DNA of 64,000 nucleotides from Bacteriovorax sp. PP10 (GTDB lineage Bacteria > Bdellovibrionota > Bacteriovoracia > Bacteriovoracales > Bacteriovoracaceae). A program made the translations under genes and the position numbers. Of this stretch, positions 1 through 7,431 are shown piece by piece. Location: contig NZ_JAYGJQ010000002.1 in the NCBI RefSeq assembly GCF_035013165.1, forward strand, positions 992,001 to 1,056,000. Direction: 5' to 3'. Each line of letters begins with the position of its first letter. Positions within the stretch are counted from its first letter, which is position 1. The notes beneath the pieces are model-generated. The model saw only the letters and a list, made by a program, of their open reading frames with translations, searched no databases and had not been told where the DNA came from.

Positions 1-372
1 TTAAAATTTCACATCGATGCGATTAAGAATGGAAAAGAAATTTATTTCCCTTCTTTTTCGAGCAGATTAGGCTTTATTCAATCACATGTAGCAGGGCAAT
101 TCTTAAATTACATTGGGAAACAAAGCTTTACTGGTGCCGTGAATGCAGTCGGTACAGGTTATATTTCCATGGCAGATTTAGTGGCCATGATTGAACAAAA
201 AACCGGAAAGAAAGCAGTGATAGCGAGTGTGGCAACTGAGGCCAATCATTCTCCATTTGGATTTAGCACTGACTTCATGATGCCAAATCAAAAAGCAAGA
301 TCACTTGGATTTCAATTTGATTCATTAACTCAATATTTGCCGGAGTTGATTGACTGGTATGCAAAATCCTAG
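1..372 (+). CDS. NAD(P)-dependent epimerase/dehydratase family protein, 3' end only
   Basis: The reading frame is open from base 1 and stops at TAG 370-372, so this is the C-terminal 123 residues of a gene that starts before the window. The segment FSSRLGFIQSHVAGQFLNYI, then NAVGTGYISMADLVAMIEQK and a final helix ending in LPELIDWYAKS, resembles the substrate-domain C-terminus of extended short-chain dehydrogenases, where a GxxN(V/A)G strand is followed by a helix that recruits the NAD-dependent epimerase C-terminal lobe. The cofactor and catalytic YxxxK motifs would lie upstream and cannot be seen, so the substrate is unknown. An AT-rich gap of 272 bp follows, in which I see only the promoter of the next gene. 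Confidence 0.6.
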   Translation, partial: LKFHIDAIKNGKEIYFPSFSSRLGFIQSHVAGQFLNYIGKQSFTGAVNAVGTGYISMADLVAMIEQKTGKKAVIASVATEANHSPFGFSTDFMMPNQKARSLGFQFDSLTQYLPELIDWYAKS

Positions 373-609
373 AAACGACTTTATGGATCTTCGTCAGATT
401 AAAGCGGCAGCATTTGCTCTTTATCATGTTTAAATTTCTTTAAAAGGTTTTTAAATTCAAAAAAAGTATATTACACAAGGAATAATTATATTTTTTTCTC
501 TATTTTGGAAAATGAATTTTCATTGGTAAATATAAATTTAAATATTTTATAGTATGTTTAGCTTAGTATTCTTCTAGCATCAGTTTCAAATTTTTCATTG
601 AATTACTTG

Positions 610-637
610 TTGTTAATTTTTTTGTTTAAAATAGACT
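610..637 (+). promoter_or_regulatory. Sigma-70-like promoter of the 645 lipoprotein gene
   Basis: TTGTTA at 610-615, a 16-nt spacer and TAGACT at 632-637. The -10 box ends 7 nt before the ATG at 645 and there is no Shine-Dalgarno, so a leaderless or nearly leaderless mRNA is likely. Confidence 0.45.
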
Positions 638-644
638 CAAGAAT

Positions 645-1091
645 ATGAAATACACAAAAACATTAATACTCCTTGGTGCACTATTATTAACCGTGTCTTG
701 TAAGAAAGATGATGTAGTTGCCGCTGCAGCAGCGGGAGCTGGTGGTGGTGGTGGTGGAACAACGACTAAAGAACTATTCAGTACAGTCTGGTCAGTCAGT
801 AACAATGCATGGGAATTAAATTGGGGAGCAGGGAACTTAGTTGGAACACCTTTTACTTCGCAAGTAACATATGCGGGTGGTGGGACATGTACTTGTACAA
901 CAACTATTGCTGGAACTCAGTCAGCTGGAACATATTTAACAGATTGTTCTGTTAATACTCCGGTTAGTGGTGTTCCTAATGCTGGTACATGCGATGGTCT
1001 CGACTATACACCGACAGGTTCATATACAAATACAGGTGGATATTTAACTTTATGTAGAAGTTCTGGAAGTTGTTCTTTGGTTTATCACTAA
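645..1091 (+). CDS. Small cysteine-rich lipoprotein of unknown function
   Basis: The 148-residue product starts with a short lipoprotein signal, ending in the lipobox LTVSC (Cys19), so it should be lipid-anchored after signal peptidase II cleavage. The lysines and aspartates just after the cysteine are followed by a low-complexity Ala/Gly linker of about residues 26-38 (a run of five alanines and a run of six glycines). The remainder is Thr/Gly/Ser-rich with several cysteines (CTCTT, LTDCS, GTCDG, CRSSGSC), which suggests a compact disulfide-bonded surface domain rich in beta strand. I recognise no family. It converges on arfB with a 4-nt overlap of the two stop codons. Confidence 0.7.
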   Translation: MKYTKTLILLGALLLTVSCKKDDVVAAAAAGAGGGGGGTTTKELFSTVWSVSNNAWELNWGAGNLVGTPFTSQVTYAGGGTCTCTTTIAGTQSAGTYLTDCSVNTPVSGVPNAGTCDGLDYTPTGSYTNTGGYLTLCRSSGSCSLVYH

Positions 1092-1492
1092 AAAAATTTT
1101 TCCTGGCGGCCCTTCTTAGTGTCGCCTTTTGCTTTTTTAGATTTGATTCTCTCGTTAACTGAAGACTTAGTAGGTTTAGTTGGCTTCCTGACTTTTGGTG
1201 GAAGCGCGATTGTTTCAATTAAGTCATGCAGCTTTTTTACCACTTCAGAAATATTCATATGCTGAGTTCTATGCTCCTGACTTGTTAAAGTCACAAAACC
1301 ATCAGCACTAATTCTATTCCCATATTTTTTATAAAATCTTTCAATCACAACAGGTGGAAGAACTTGAGTGTCACGGACATTCCAATGCAAAGTCGCCTTG
1401 GTATTGACCTTATTAACGTTCTGTCCGCCAGCACCACCGCTGCGGGAAAAACTTAATTCATACTCATTTTCGGGGATATTAAACTTATACAT
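1088..1492 (-). CDS. arfB: Alternative ribosome-rescue factor ArfB (GGQ peptidyl-tRNA hydrolase)
   Basis: This 134-residue protein has the ArfB/YaeJ/ICT1 layout: a class I release-factor catalytic domain with SRSGGAGGQNVNK (GGQ at residues 22-24) followed by a lysine/arginine-rich C-terminal tail (KVRKPTKPTKS onward). In the family the tail enters the empty mRNA channel of a stalled ribosome and GGQ releases the peptide from the P-site tRNA. It lacks the stop-codon-reading domains of RF1/RF2, and its length matches the family (about 140). The start at 1492 is supported by a -10 box exactly 6 nt upstream and no Shine-Dalgarno. Its stop codon interlocks with that of the facing lipoprotein gene. 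Confidence 0.93.
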   Translation of the reverse strand: MYKFNIPENEYELSFSRSGGAGGQNVNKVNTKATLHWNVRDTQVLPPVVIERFYKKYGNRISADGFVTLTSQEHRTQHMNISEVVKKLHDLIETIALPPKVRKPTKPTKSSVNERIKSKKAKGDTKKGRQEKFF

Positions 1493-1498
1493 ACTGGG

Positions 1499-1504
1499 AG
1501 TGTA
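1499..1504 (-). promoter_or_regulatory. -10 box TACACT, leaderless arfB promoter
   Basis: On the reverse strand TACACT is followed by six bases and then the arfB ATG (1492). No clear -35 box and no ribosome binding site are seen, which is consistent with a transcript beginning at or next to the A of the start codon. Confidence 0.5.
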
Positions 1505-1600
1505 ACCTAAAAAGAAGGGGATGGGTAGGCTCCCTCGGGAAAGTGACCTTTAGAGGGCCGTAATCTTTACAAACTGGCCCGGTAAAACCCAGGTTTTTGG

Positions 1601-1606
1601 TATAAT
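1601..1606 (+). promoter_or_regulatory. Consensus -10 box TATAAT, leaderless promoter
   Basis: A perfect TATAAT ends 6 nt before the ATG at 1613, and the six bases between contain no Shine-Dalgarno. The mRNA of the hydrolase gene probably begins at the start codon. The -35 region is not obvious. Confidence 0.6.
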
Positions 1607-1612
1607 TCTCCA

Positions 1613-2554
1613 ATGAAATTCTTATTGTTGGCAGCTCTTATTTTAAACTTTTCAAAGGTCATGGCAAATGACCTAAGCGCCGTTTATGCGACTAAAATGA
1701 AGGAGCAAACTTTTTCAACATCAGAACTTACAAAATTAAAAAGCTTAAAAGTTCTCATCGTTCCCGGAGTTCTTGCTGAGTCTTTTGACAGCAACAGTGG
1801 AAATCAAATTAAAGTCGGATTTATTTTTGAAGAAGGCTTTAGAGAACAACGAAGATTATTAGAAAAAAATCAAATCAATTACGAGTATCTAAAATTTGAT
1901 ACTGAAAGTCCTCCTACGGTAAATGCGAAGGCGATTATCCGTGCTATTCAAAATTCGCTGGTGCCTGTTGTGATTTATTCTCACTCAAAAGGTGGATTGG
2001 ATACATTAGAGGCCTTTAGACAAAGACCAGATTTACTTCCTAAGGTTCGCGGATGGGTGAGTGTGCAAAGTCCTTTTTGGGGAGCACCGGTAGCAAGTCT
2101 TATGTACGATAACACTCTTTTAAAAGACAGTGGTAAAACGTTATTCGAATGGATGGGCGGAGATGTTGGGGGCATGAGTGCACTGACAATTCCTGAACGT
2201 CAAAGTTATATGGAATCAGCAGAAATAAAAAATCTTATTGGTGATATTAAAAAGAAAACCAAGTTTTTGAACTTTGCTTCTTTTAAGTCCAATGTTTTTG
2301 GACTTGATACACCGTTGGAGCTTTTTAGAAACCTGACTCAGTCGAGAGCAGGCAACAACGATGGCGTTGTCCCACTAACGAGTGCTTTGATGCATTCACA
2401 TGGTTATGAGGTGGACTATGCAATTGAGGCCAATGTTGATCACCTGATGCCGATGACAAAGTACCGTCCGGATAAAATAGATATCTTTCATCTTTCGAGA
2501 TCACAATATGATCAACAAGCTCACACTATGAGTTTGATTAAAATGCTGCTGTAG
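1613..2554 (+). CDS. Exported alpha/beta-hydrolase (lipase/esterase-like)
   Basis: A 313-residue protein with a cleavable signal peptide (residues 1 to about 19, ending near VMAND). A complete hydrolase triad can be read: nucleophile Ser125 in IYSHSKGGLD (an S-H-S-K-G version of G-x-S-x-G), Asp250 in NNDGVVP and His277 in VDHLMPM. PGVLAESF near residue 51 supplies the oxyanion strand. The layout resembles PGAP1/triacylglycerol-lipase-like hydrolases; the substrate is not determined, and a lipid ester in the envelope or in a prey cell is an inference. It is monocistronic and probably read from a leaderless mRNA. Confidence 0.75.
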   Translation: MKFLLLAALILNFSKVMANDLSAVYATKMKEQTFSTSELTKLKSLKVLIVPGVLAESFDSNSGNQIKVGFIFEEGFREQRRLLEKNQINYEYLKFDTESPPTVNAKAIIRAIQNSLVPVVIYSHSKGGLDTLEAFRQRPDLLPKVRGWVSVQSPFWGAPVASLMYDNTLLKDSGKTLFEWMGGDVGGMSALTIPERQSYMESAEIKNLIGDIKKKTKFLNFASFKSNVFGLDTPLELFRNLTQSRAGNNDGVVPLTSALMHSHGYEVDYAIEANVDHLMPMTKYRPDKIDIFHLSRSQYDQQAHTMSLIKMLL

Positions 2555-2584
2555 AAAACGATGGCCTAAAATATGACCTCTAGG

Positions 2585-2590
2585 TAGATT
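2585..2590 (+). promoter_or_regulatory. -10-like box TAGATT upstream of the 2597 gene
   Basis: TAGATT (4 of 6 matches to TATAAT) ends exactly 6 nt before ATG 2597 and no ribosome binding site is present, the same spacing as at other probable leaderless starts in the window. Confidence 0.35.
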
Positions 2591-2596
2591 GAGTGT

Positions 2597-2857
2597 ATGG
2601 ATCAAAGTCAGGAACTTGAAAATTTAATCCTCTCAACATTGTCCTTTTACGAGCCAATGTCCTTTTCAAAAATTGTTTTTGATATCGATACTGACGTTTT
2701 GAAAAAATACCCCAATTTCGACAAAGATCAGATGTTTTTGATTCTTAAATCTCTGGAAAAAAGAGGAATGGTCCACAAAACCGGAGAGGGCACTGAGACC
2801 CAATGGCAGCGAATTCACAAAAAACGCTCTCTTTGGAAGAGGCTTTTTTCCTTCTAA
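2597..2857 (+). CDS. Small winged-helix-like hypothetical protein
   Basis: An 86-residue soluble protein without signal peptide. The order ELENLILSTLSFYEPMSFSKIVFDI, DQMFLILKSLEKRGMVHKTG and WQRIHKKRSLWKRLF looks like a small winged-helix fold: helix, helix, then a recognition helix (MFLILKSLEKRG) followed by a beta-wing and a basic tail. This suggests nucleic-acid binding, but no family was recognised and the fold is inferred from pattern only. Its last codons overlap a stem-loop with a T-run that may terminate transcription inside the coding sequence. Confidence 0.6.
   Translation: MDQSQELENLILSTLSFYEPMSFSKIVFDIDTDVLKKYPNFDKDQMFLILKSLEKRGMVHKTGEGTETQWQRIHKKRSLWKRLFSF
2826..2849 (+). terminator. 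Possible intrinsic terminator inside the 3' end of the coding sequence
   Basis: GCTCTCTT (2826-2833) can pair with AAGAGGC (2837-2843) as seven base pairs with one bulged T and a 3-nt loop, followed by six T residues at 2844-2849. The stop codon of the gene lies just downstream at 2855-2857. Confidence 0.4.
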
Positions 2858-2869
2858 ACAATTACCGAC

Positions 2870-2896
2870 TAAAGTATGTCCCGAAAACTCCGATCA
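2870..2896 (+). promoter_or_regulatory. Sigma-28 (FliA)-like promoter
   Basis: TAAAGTAT (2870-2877), an 11-nt spacer and TCCGATCA (2889-2896). This is close to the enterobacterial FliA consensus TAAAGTTT-N11-GCCGATAA: 7 of 8 positions in the -35 and 6 of 8 in the -10, with ideal spacing. It precedes the small exported protein gene at 2934, leaving a leader of about 30 nt with an AGGAG site. Confidence 0.55.
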
Positions 2897-2933
2897 GTTT
2901 ACTGAACTGGGCCTACTAAATCAGGAGTGGATA

Positions 2934-3200
2934 ATGAAATTTCTAGCTATGTTAATTCTTTCAATTATTTCAATTTCGGCCTTTGCAGACGAAAGTGGCT
3001 ATTTACTGCAAGGTAAGAAGTTTGTTGTTTATAAAGACGGTGTAAAGCAGGACAAGGTACCGGAACGTGCACCTTCTTCTGTAAATGAGTATAAAAGTGC
3101 GGCAGTAGATTTCATCACAGACGATGTAAAAGGTGTGACATGTTACTGGTTTTCAAATGCCGGTACAGGCAATGCTCTTTCATGCGTAAAGACCAAGTAA
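2934..3200 (+). CDS. Small exported protein of unknown function
   Basis: The 88-residue product has a signal peptide (MKFLAMLILSIISISAFA, cleavage near residue 18) leaving a mature protein of about 70 residues. This contains SGYLLQGKKFVVYKDGVKQDKVPE, a hairpin-like segment, and two cysteines (VTCYWF and LSCVK) that could form a disulfide after export. Start codon choice is firm because AGGAG lies 6-8 nt upstream. No family was recognised. A sigma-28-like promoter just upstream suggests co-expression with motility genes, by inference. Confidence 0.7.
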   Translation: MKFLAMLILSIISISAFADESGYLLQGKKFVVYKDGVKQDKVPERAPSSVNEYKSAAVDFITDDVKGVTCYWFSNAGTGNALSCVKTK

Positions 3201-3262
3201 AAGTCCTGTAAATATCACCATAGTCATTGCCAGAGAGCGTGTTTTTACATACTTTCTGGCCT

Positions 3263-5119
3263 ATGACAAAAAATCAAGACACCCAAAATTCTCCAGAGAC
3301 ACTACCCATTACGGCATGGCTTCCTACAACTGTGAAAGAAGCTAAGAAGCGTGGATGGGATGAACTCGATGTTATCCTTGTGACAGGTGACGCTTACGTT
3401 GATCACCCGGCATTCGGTACAGCTGTTATGGGAAGAATTTTAGAAGCTCTTGGTTTAAGAGTCGCGATTATTTCTCAACCAAACTGGCGCGATGATCTTC
3501 GTGACTTCAAAAAATTTGGAGCGCCAAAATATTTCTTCGGAGTGACTTCGGGAAATATGGACTCGATGGTTAACAAGTATACGGCAGGAAAAAGACTGCG
3601 CTCAACTGATGCATACACTCCAGGTGGATCACCGGATTTCAGACCTGACTACGCAACTAGCGTGTACACAAAAATCTTAAAAGAACTTTATCCAGAGACT
3701 CCGGTGATGATCGGTGGGATTGAAGCATCTCTTCGTCGAGTGACTCATTACGATTTTTGGTCTGATAAATTAATGCCGAATATTTTAACGAGTTCAGGTG
3801 CTGATTTGCTAGTTTATGGAATGGGTGAGCAACCGATTAAAGACCTGGTAAAAATGCTTTTAGCAGGAGTTCCTTTTAACGAAATTAAAACGATTCCTCA
3901 GACTGCTTTTTTACATCCACAAAATGAAAAACTTCCAATGAACAATGTGTTCTGGGAAGACTTGGAATTAACCTCTCACGAAGTTTGTTTGACTGATAAA
4001 AAGCTTTACTCAAAAAACTTCATGCACGTTGAAGTAGAATCAAATAAACAATTCGCTAATCGTTTATTGCAAAAGGTACAAGGGCAGACTCTGGTCATCA
4101 ACCCTCCATACCAGACGATGACAGAAGCAGAAATTGATTCATCATTTGATTTACCTTACACAAGATACCCACATCCAAAATATAAAGACAGAGGGCCGAT
4201 CGCTGCTTACGAGATGATTAAGTTTTCACTTAACACTCACCGCGGATGTTTTGGTGGATGTTCATTCTGTACGATCTCTGCTCACCAGGGAAAGATGATC
4301 GCGAGTCGTTCGAAAGAATCTGTTATGAAAGAACTGGACGTTATTGCCAATATGTCTGACTTCAAAGGCTACATCAGCGATATGGGTGGACCTTCAGCGA
4401 ATATGTATCAGATGAAAGGGATTGATCAGGCAGCATGTGATAAATGTGCGGCACCTTCATGTGTGTTCCCGGTTATCTGTAAAAACCTTGATGCCTCTCC
4501 AGAAAAGATGACTCAACTTTATAGAGAAGTGGCAAAACACCCGAAAGTTAAAAAAGCATTCGTGAGTTCAGGGCTTCGTTACGATTTAATGTTCAATGAA
4601 AGATCACGTGACCCGAAAAAAGATAATGAATACGTTGAGCAGTTAATCACTCACCACGTTTCAGGACGATTGAAAGTAGCTCCAGAGCATACGGAAGATC
4701 ACGTTTTAAAATCAATGAGAAAACCGGCCTTCCATTATTTTGAAACTTTCAAAAGAAAATTTGAAGAGATCTCTGCTAAAAAAGGAATCCGTCAGGAAAT
4801 TATCCCGTACTTCATTTCATCTCACCCGGGATGTACTCCGGAAGATATGGCACAGCTGGCGATTAAAACGAAGAGACTGGGTTACCGCTTAGAGCAGGTT
4901 CAGGATTTCACGCCAACACCAATGACTGTGGCGACAGAGATTTATTACTCTGGATACCACCCGTACACGTTGAAAGAAGTGAAGACGGCCATCACGCTTG
5001 ATGAGAAGACTCGCCAGAGAACTTTCTTTTTCTGGTACAAACCGGAAAACAAAAATTACGTGAAGAATTATCTGGCAAAAAATAAGTTATTTGATTTAAC
5101 GAAAGAGTTGTTTGGTTAA
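3263..5119 (+). CDS. ygiQ: YgiQ family radical SAM protein (UPF0313)
   Basis: This 618-residue protein carries the YgiQ order of elements. An N-terminal B12-binding-like region (WDELDVILVTGDAYVDHPAFG) is followed by the MIGGIEASLRR strand. The radical SAM signature GCFGGCSFCTI has cysteines at 329, 333 and 336 (CX3CX2C) to hold the 4Fe-4S cluster. The family-typical FISSHPGCT and EQVQDFTPTPMT segments lie near the C-terminus. The molecular substrate of YgiQ is not established. The start at 3263 is chosen over an in-frame ATG at 3227 because TTGCCA-N17-TACTTT ends 7 nt before it and would overlap the longer form. Its stop TAA interlocks with the stop of the facing gene (TTAA). Confidence 0.9.
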   Translation: MTKNQDTQNSPETLPITAWLPTTVKEAKKRGWDELDVILVTGDAYVDHPAFGTAVMGRILEALGLRVAIISQPNWRDDLRDFKKFGAPKYFFGVTSGNMDSMVNKYTAGKRLRSTDAYTPGGSPDFRPDYATSVYTKILKELYPETPVMIGGIEASLRRVTHYDFWSDKLMPNILTSSGADLLVYGMGEQPIKDLVKMLLAGVPFNEIKTIPQTAFLHPQNEKLPMNNVFWEDLELTSHEVCLTDKKLYSKNFMHVEVESNKQFANRLLQKVQGQTLVINPPYQTMTEAEIDSSFDLPYTRYPHPKYKDRGPIAAYEMIKFSLNTHRGCFGGCSFCTISAHQGKMIASRSKESVMKELDVIANMSDFKGYISDMGGPSANMYQMKGIDQAACDKCAAPSCVFPVICKNLDASPEKMTQLYREVAKHPKVKKAFVSSGLRYDLMFNERSRDPKKDNEYVEQLITHHVSGRLKVAPEHTEDHVLKSMRKPAFHYFETFKRKFEEISAKKGIRQEIIPYFISSHPGCTPEDMAQLAIKTKRLGYRLEQVQDFTPTPMTVATEIYYSGYHPYTLKEVKTAITLDEKTRQRTFFFWYKPENKNYVKNYLAKNKLFDLTKELFG

Positions 5120-5574
5120 GGAAAATAGAACTTCAGAAAATCTGCCATATCTACCTGTGGCAGATTGAGAGTTTCTAGTTCTTCTTTAATCACCACGATT
5201 TCTTCTGACGTGAGTTTTTTGTACCCGCGTTTTTCTGTCCAACCCCAACTCCATTGAGTTTTATTTTTCACAGGTGAATGATGCCCCGTACGCACTCCGG
5301 TATAAATTAAATTTGCCCAAGTTGCCCCGGCCATTTTATTTACGCAGGATTTTAGTCTCAAGTCAGTAGCATCCATATCTTCAGTGCTGCCGCCAAACCA
5401 ATAACGCAAATCATGTTCTATACAACAATTTTTCCACAGCCCCGGCTCTTTGGGTGTGCCATCGATAAACATGGTGCAACCATCAGTTTCAAATGGCTTA
5501 AGCTTTAATTCTGCTTGAACTGCAGGCGCGAGTATTAATGTACAAAGTAGTGTGAGAAGTTTTAAGTTTTTCAT
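5116..5574 (-). CDS. Secreted phospholipase A2-like protein
   Basis: The 152-residue product begins with a signal peptide (cleavage after AVQA, about residue 21). WKNCCIEHDLRYWFGG reproduces the PLA2 catalytic-helix signature CCxxHDxxY: Cys50, Cys51, His54, Asp55 and Tyr58. A second conserved-looking helix, DATDLRLKSCVNKM, supplies another cysteine and matches the second helix of prokaryotic PLA2-like domains. The Ca-loop glycine motif is less clear (FETDGCTMFIDG may play the role). Function as a phospholipid sn-2 hydrolase acting on membranes is an inference from the His-Asp motif. A -10 box (TACTAT) ends 6 nt before the start, so the mRNA is probably leaderless. Confidence 0.72.
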   Translation of the reverse strand: MKNLKLLTLLCTLILAPAVQAELKLKPFETDGCTMFIDGTPKEPGLWKNCCIEHDLRYWFGGSTEDMDATDLRLKSCVNKMAGATWANLIYTGVRTGHHSPVKNKTQWSWGWTEKRGYKKLTSEEIVVIKEELETLNLPQVDMADFLKFYFP

Positions 5575-5580
5575 TGGTTA

Positions 5581-5586
5581 ATAGTA
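5581..5586 (-). promoter_or_regulatory. -10 box TACTAT, leaderless promoter of the PLA2-like gene
   Basis: Reverse-strand TACTAT is followed by six bases (no Shine-Dalgarno) and the ATG at 5574. A -35 box was not recognised. Confidence 0.45.
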
Positions 5587-5656
5587 ACTTGTTATTTAAT
5601 TGCGTGCTAGACGAACTTCGTAAAGATCTCTAAGCTATTAAAAAATGGAGTTAACA

Positions 5657-5866
5657 ATGGAAAAGAAAGATAAAAATGGCCCTCTGGACATTCTCTCGGA
5701 GCTTCCGGGTCTGGATAAAAACAGCATTTCAGATATTGAAGACCGCCTGAAAGAAATTAAAGACAGGACTACGGATTTTGTCCAAAAAAACCCACTGACA
5801 TCCATCGCGATCGCGGTTGGGATTGGCTATGTTATTGCTAAACTTTTTTCAGGAAGGCGCTCATGA
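5657..5866 (+). CDS. YqjD/ElaB-like membrane-anchored small protein
   Basis: A 69-residue protein with a charged helix (about residues 15-40, IEDRLKEIKDRTTDFVQKNP) and one C-terminal membrane helix rich in Ala/Ile/Val/Gly (TSIAIAVGIGYVIAKLF) ending in GRRS. This is the organisation of the YqjD/ElaB/DUF883 group, which in E. coli bind ribosomes and sit in the inner membrane. The start is placed at 5657 rather than 5645 because GGAG lies about 7 nt before it. The stop overlaps the next ATG (ATGA), so the two genes are probably translationally coupled. Confidence 0.7.
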   Translation: MEKKDKNGPLDILSELPGLDKNSISDIEDRLKEIKDRTTDFVQKNPLTSIAIAVGIGYVIAKLFSGRRS

Positions 5867-6330
5867 ATGATCTTTTTAAAGTCGGAGAGTTTTTTCTTAA
5901 CTATTTTTTAGGAAAGAAAAATTTTATTGGTGAGAAATCACTGGAAATTTCTGCAGAAATTCTTAATCAATTGCGTAGAATTTTAATCTTAGTTGTGATG
6001 ACAGTTGGAAGTCTGGCACTTTTTTGTATGGGGATGAGTTATCTGATTGAAAGGTTTTTAAATAACCTGGATAACGGACAAGCACTGTTCACTCCATCAA
6101 TCTGGTTTATTTTAGGATTTTTAATTATTTGTATCGGAGTGATGGTCTACGCAACTAGAAAACAAAACTGGCTGGATATTTTTAAATCAGAAAAGAAAGA
6201 AGTTCAGGCCTCGCCTGCGCCGGTTGGTGGGAATGCGATTGAATCTGTGATCAGTCTTCTTATTTTAGATTTCATTAAAGAGCGCGAATTAAAAAGAGAA
6301 CAAGAAAAACATCATAGCAAAAGAGAGTAG
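5863..6330 (+). CDS. Two-TM inner-membrane protein (YqjE-like)
   Basis: A 155-residue protein with two hydrophobic helices, about residues 42-62 (ILILVVMTVGSLALFCMGMS) and 80-100 (IWFILGFLIICIGVMVYA), flanked by a soluble N-terminus and a highly charged C-terminus (KERELKREQEKHHSKRE). The position after a YqjD-like gene, with ATGA coupling and an AGGAAGG site, matches the yqjD-yqjE pair of other proteobacteria; the sequence match itself is weak. A role in membrane or stationary-phase physiology is inferred from that context only. Confidence 0.6.
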   Translation: MNDLFKVGEFFLNYFLGKKNFIGEKSLEISAEILNQLRRILILVVMTVGSLALFCMGMSYLIERFLNNLDNGQALFTPSIWFILGFLIICIGVMVYATRKQNWLDIFKSEKKEVQASPAPVGGNAIESVISLLILDFIKERELKREQEKHHSKRE

Positions 6331-6336
6331 TCACAA

Positions 6337-7431
6337 ATGAATAATGGATTTCACGAAACATTCTTTAGAAATTTTTTCAAACTTGCTACTGCGTTTTTAA
6401 TTGTCGCATCTTTCTTATATATATTAAGCCCGTTTATCGTTCCATTCTTTTTTGGTGGAATGCTGGCCCTGGCCCTTAGTCCATTTCTAACTGCTTTCAT
6501 GAGAAAGTATGGCTGGACTAAAAAGAAAGCTCTGATCATTATGTCGATCGTACTCTTTTTTATCTTTGCTGTTCCTGTCACTATCTTTTGTATCAGGGGA
6601 GCAAGAATCATTACTGAGTTTTTCTCTCAGCAATCTGTTTCAGGGCTTACGCAAAAGACTCAAGAATACGTTTATAATTTCCTGGATCACTTTGCGACAG
6701 ACAATCATCTTGAAGCAGAAATGGTTAAAGAGAAGTTTAATAACTTTTTACAAAATGCCGGATCATGGACACTTAAAACTTTTAGCGATCTAGTTACTCA
6801 GATTCCTGATTTGCTATTAGGTTTACTGGTTATGATGCTTTCATTTTTCTTCTTTCTGCTTAAGGAAAGTCACATTCGTGAGATCTTTGATCGTTATTTT
6901 TATTTTACGAAATCCCATTCAGATAAATTCGTGGGTGTATTGAAATCGAGTTGCAGGGAAGTTTTCTTTTCGAATGTTTTAACAGGGATATTACAATCTT
7001 CGATTGTTGCCCTTGGAGCACTGGCCTGTGGGATTGGGGATTTCTATATTATTTTCTTTTTCACATTTATTATTTCTTTTATTCCCATTATTGGTGCGGC
7101 ACCGATGGCATTTGCGATTGCTCTTTTTGCTTTCCTGATTGAAAAGAGAACAGGAGCAGGGGTTGCAATGTCGATTATCGGCGTGGTTAGTGGACTCGCT
7201 GACAACGTTATCAGACCTTATTTAGTAAGCCTTGGTGAGGTTGAAGTTCCGGCGTTTATTGGGTTTCTAGCTGTTATCGGTGGAGTTATTGTTATGGGGC
7301 TTCCAGGACTTTTTGTCGGTCCATTACTGGCCTCGATGATGTATGGGGTTTTACCAATTATTATTGAAGAATATTTTCCACCGAAAGTTCAGATGATTCA
7401 GACAGAGGAAGATTTTAATAAAAATCCATGA
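6337..7431 (+). CDS. AI-2E family transporter / PerM-type permease
   Basis: This 364-residue polytopic protein has about seven to eight membrane helices. It opens with an N-terminal pair around FLIVASFLYILSPFIVPFFFGGMLALALSP, continues with a long soluble loop (about residues 95-155), and ends with a helix bundle containing GILQSSIVALGALACGIGDF and IPIIGAAPMAFAIALF. The final segment ADNVIRPYLVSLGEVEVPAF...GVIVMGLPGLFVGPLLA is the hallmark C-terminal motif of the family (DNxxRP...G.xG.x.GP). Members include E. coli TqsA and YdiK, and Na+/H+ antiport is reported for some; the substrate here is unknown. It overlaps the following gene by ATGA. Confidence 0.85.
   Translation: MNNGFHETFFRNFFKLATAFLIVASFLYILSPFIVPFFFGGMLALALSPFLTAFMRKYGWTKKKALIIMSIVLFFIFAVPVTIFCIRGARIITEFFSQQSVSGLTQKTQEYVYNFLDHFATDNHLEAEMVKEKFNNFLQNAGSWTLKTFSDLVTQIPDLLLGLLVMMLSFFFFLLKESHIREIFDRYFYFTKSHSDKFVGVLKSSCREVFFSNVLTGILQSSIVALGALACGIGDFYIIFFFTFIISFIPIIGAAPMAFAIALFAFLIEKRTGAGVAMSIIGVVSGLADNVIRPYLVSLGEVEVPAFIGFLAVIGGVIVMGLPGLFVGPLLASMMYGVLPIIIEEYFPPKVQMIQTEEDFNKNP

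Noticed and set aside
3227-3262. Extended N-terminus of the YgiQ gene
   Set aside because: The added 12 residues would cover the promoter TTGCCA-N17-TACTTT and have no ribosome site.
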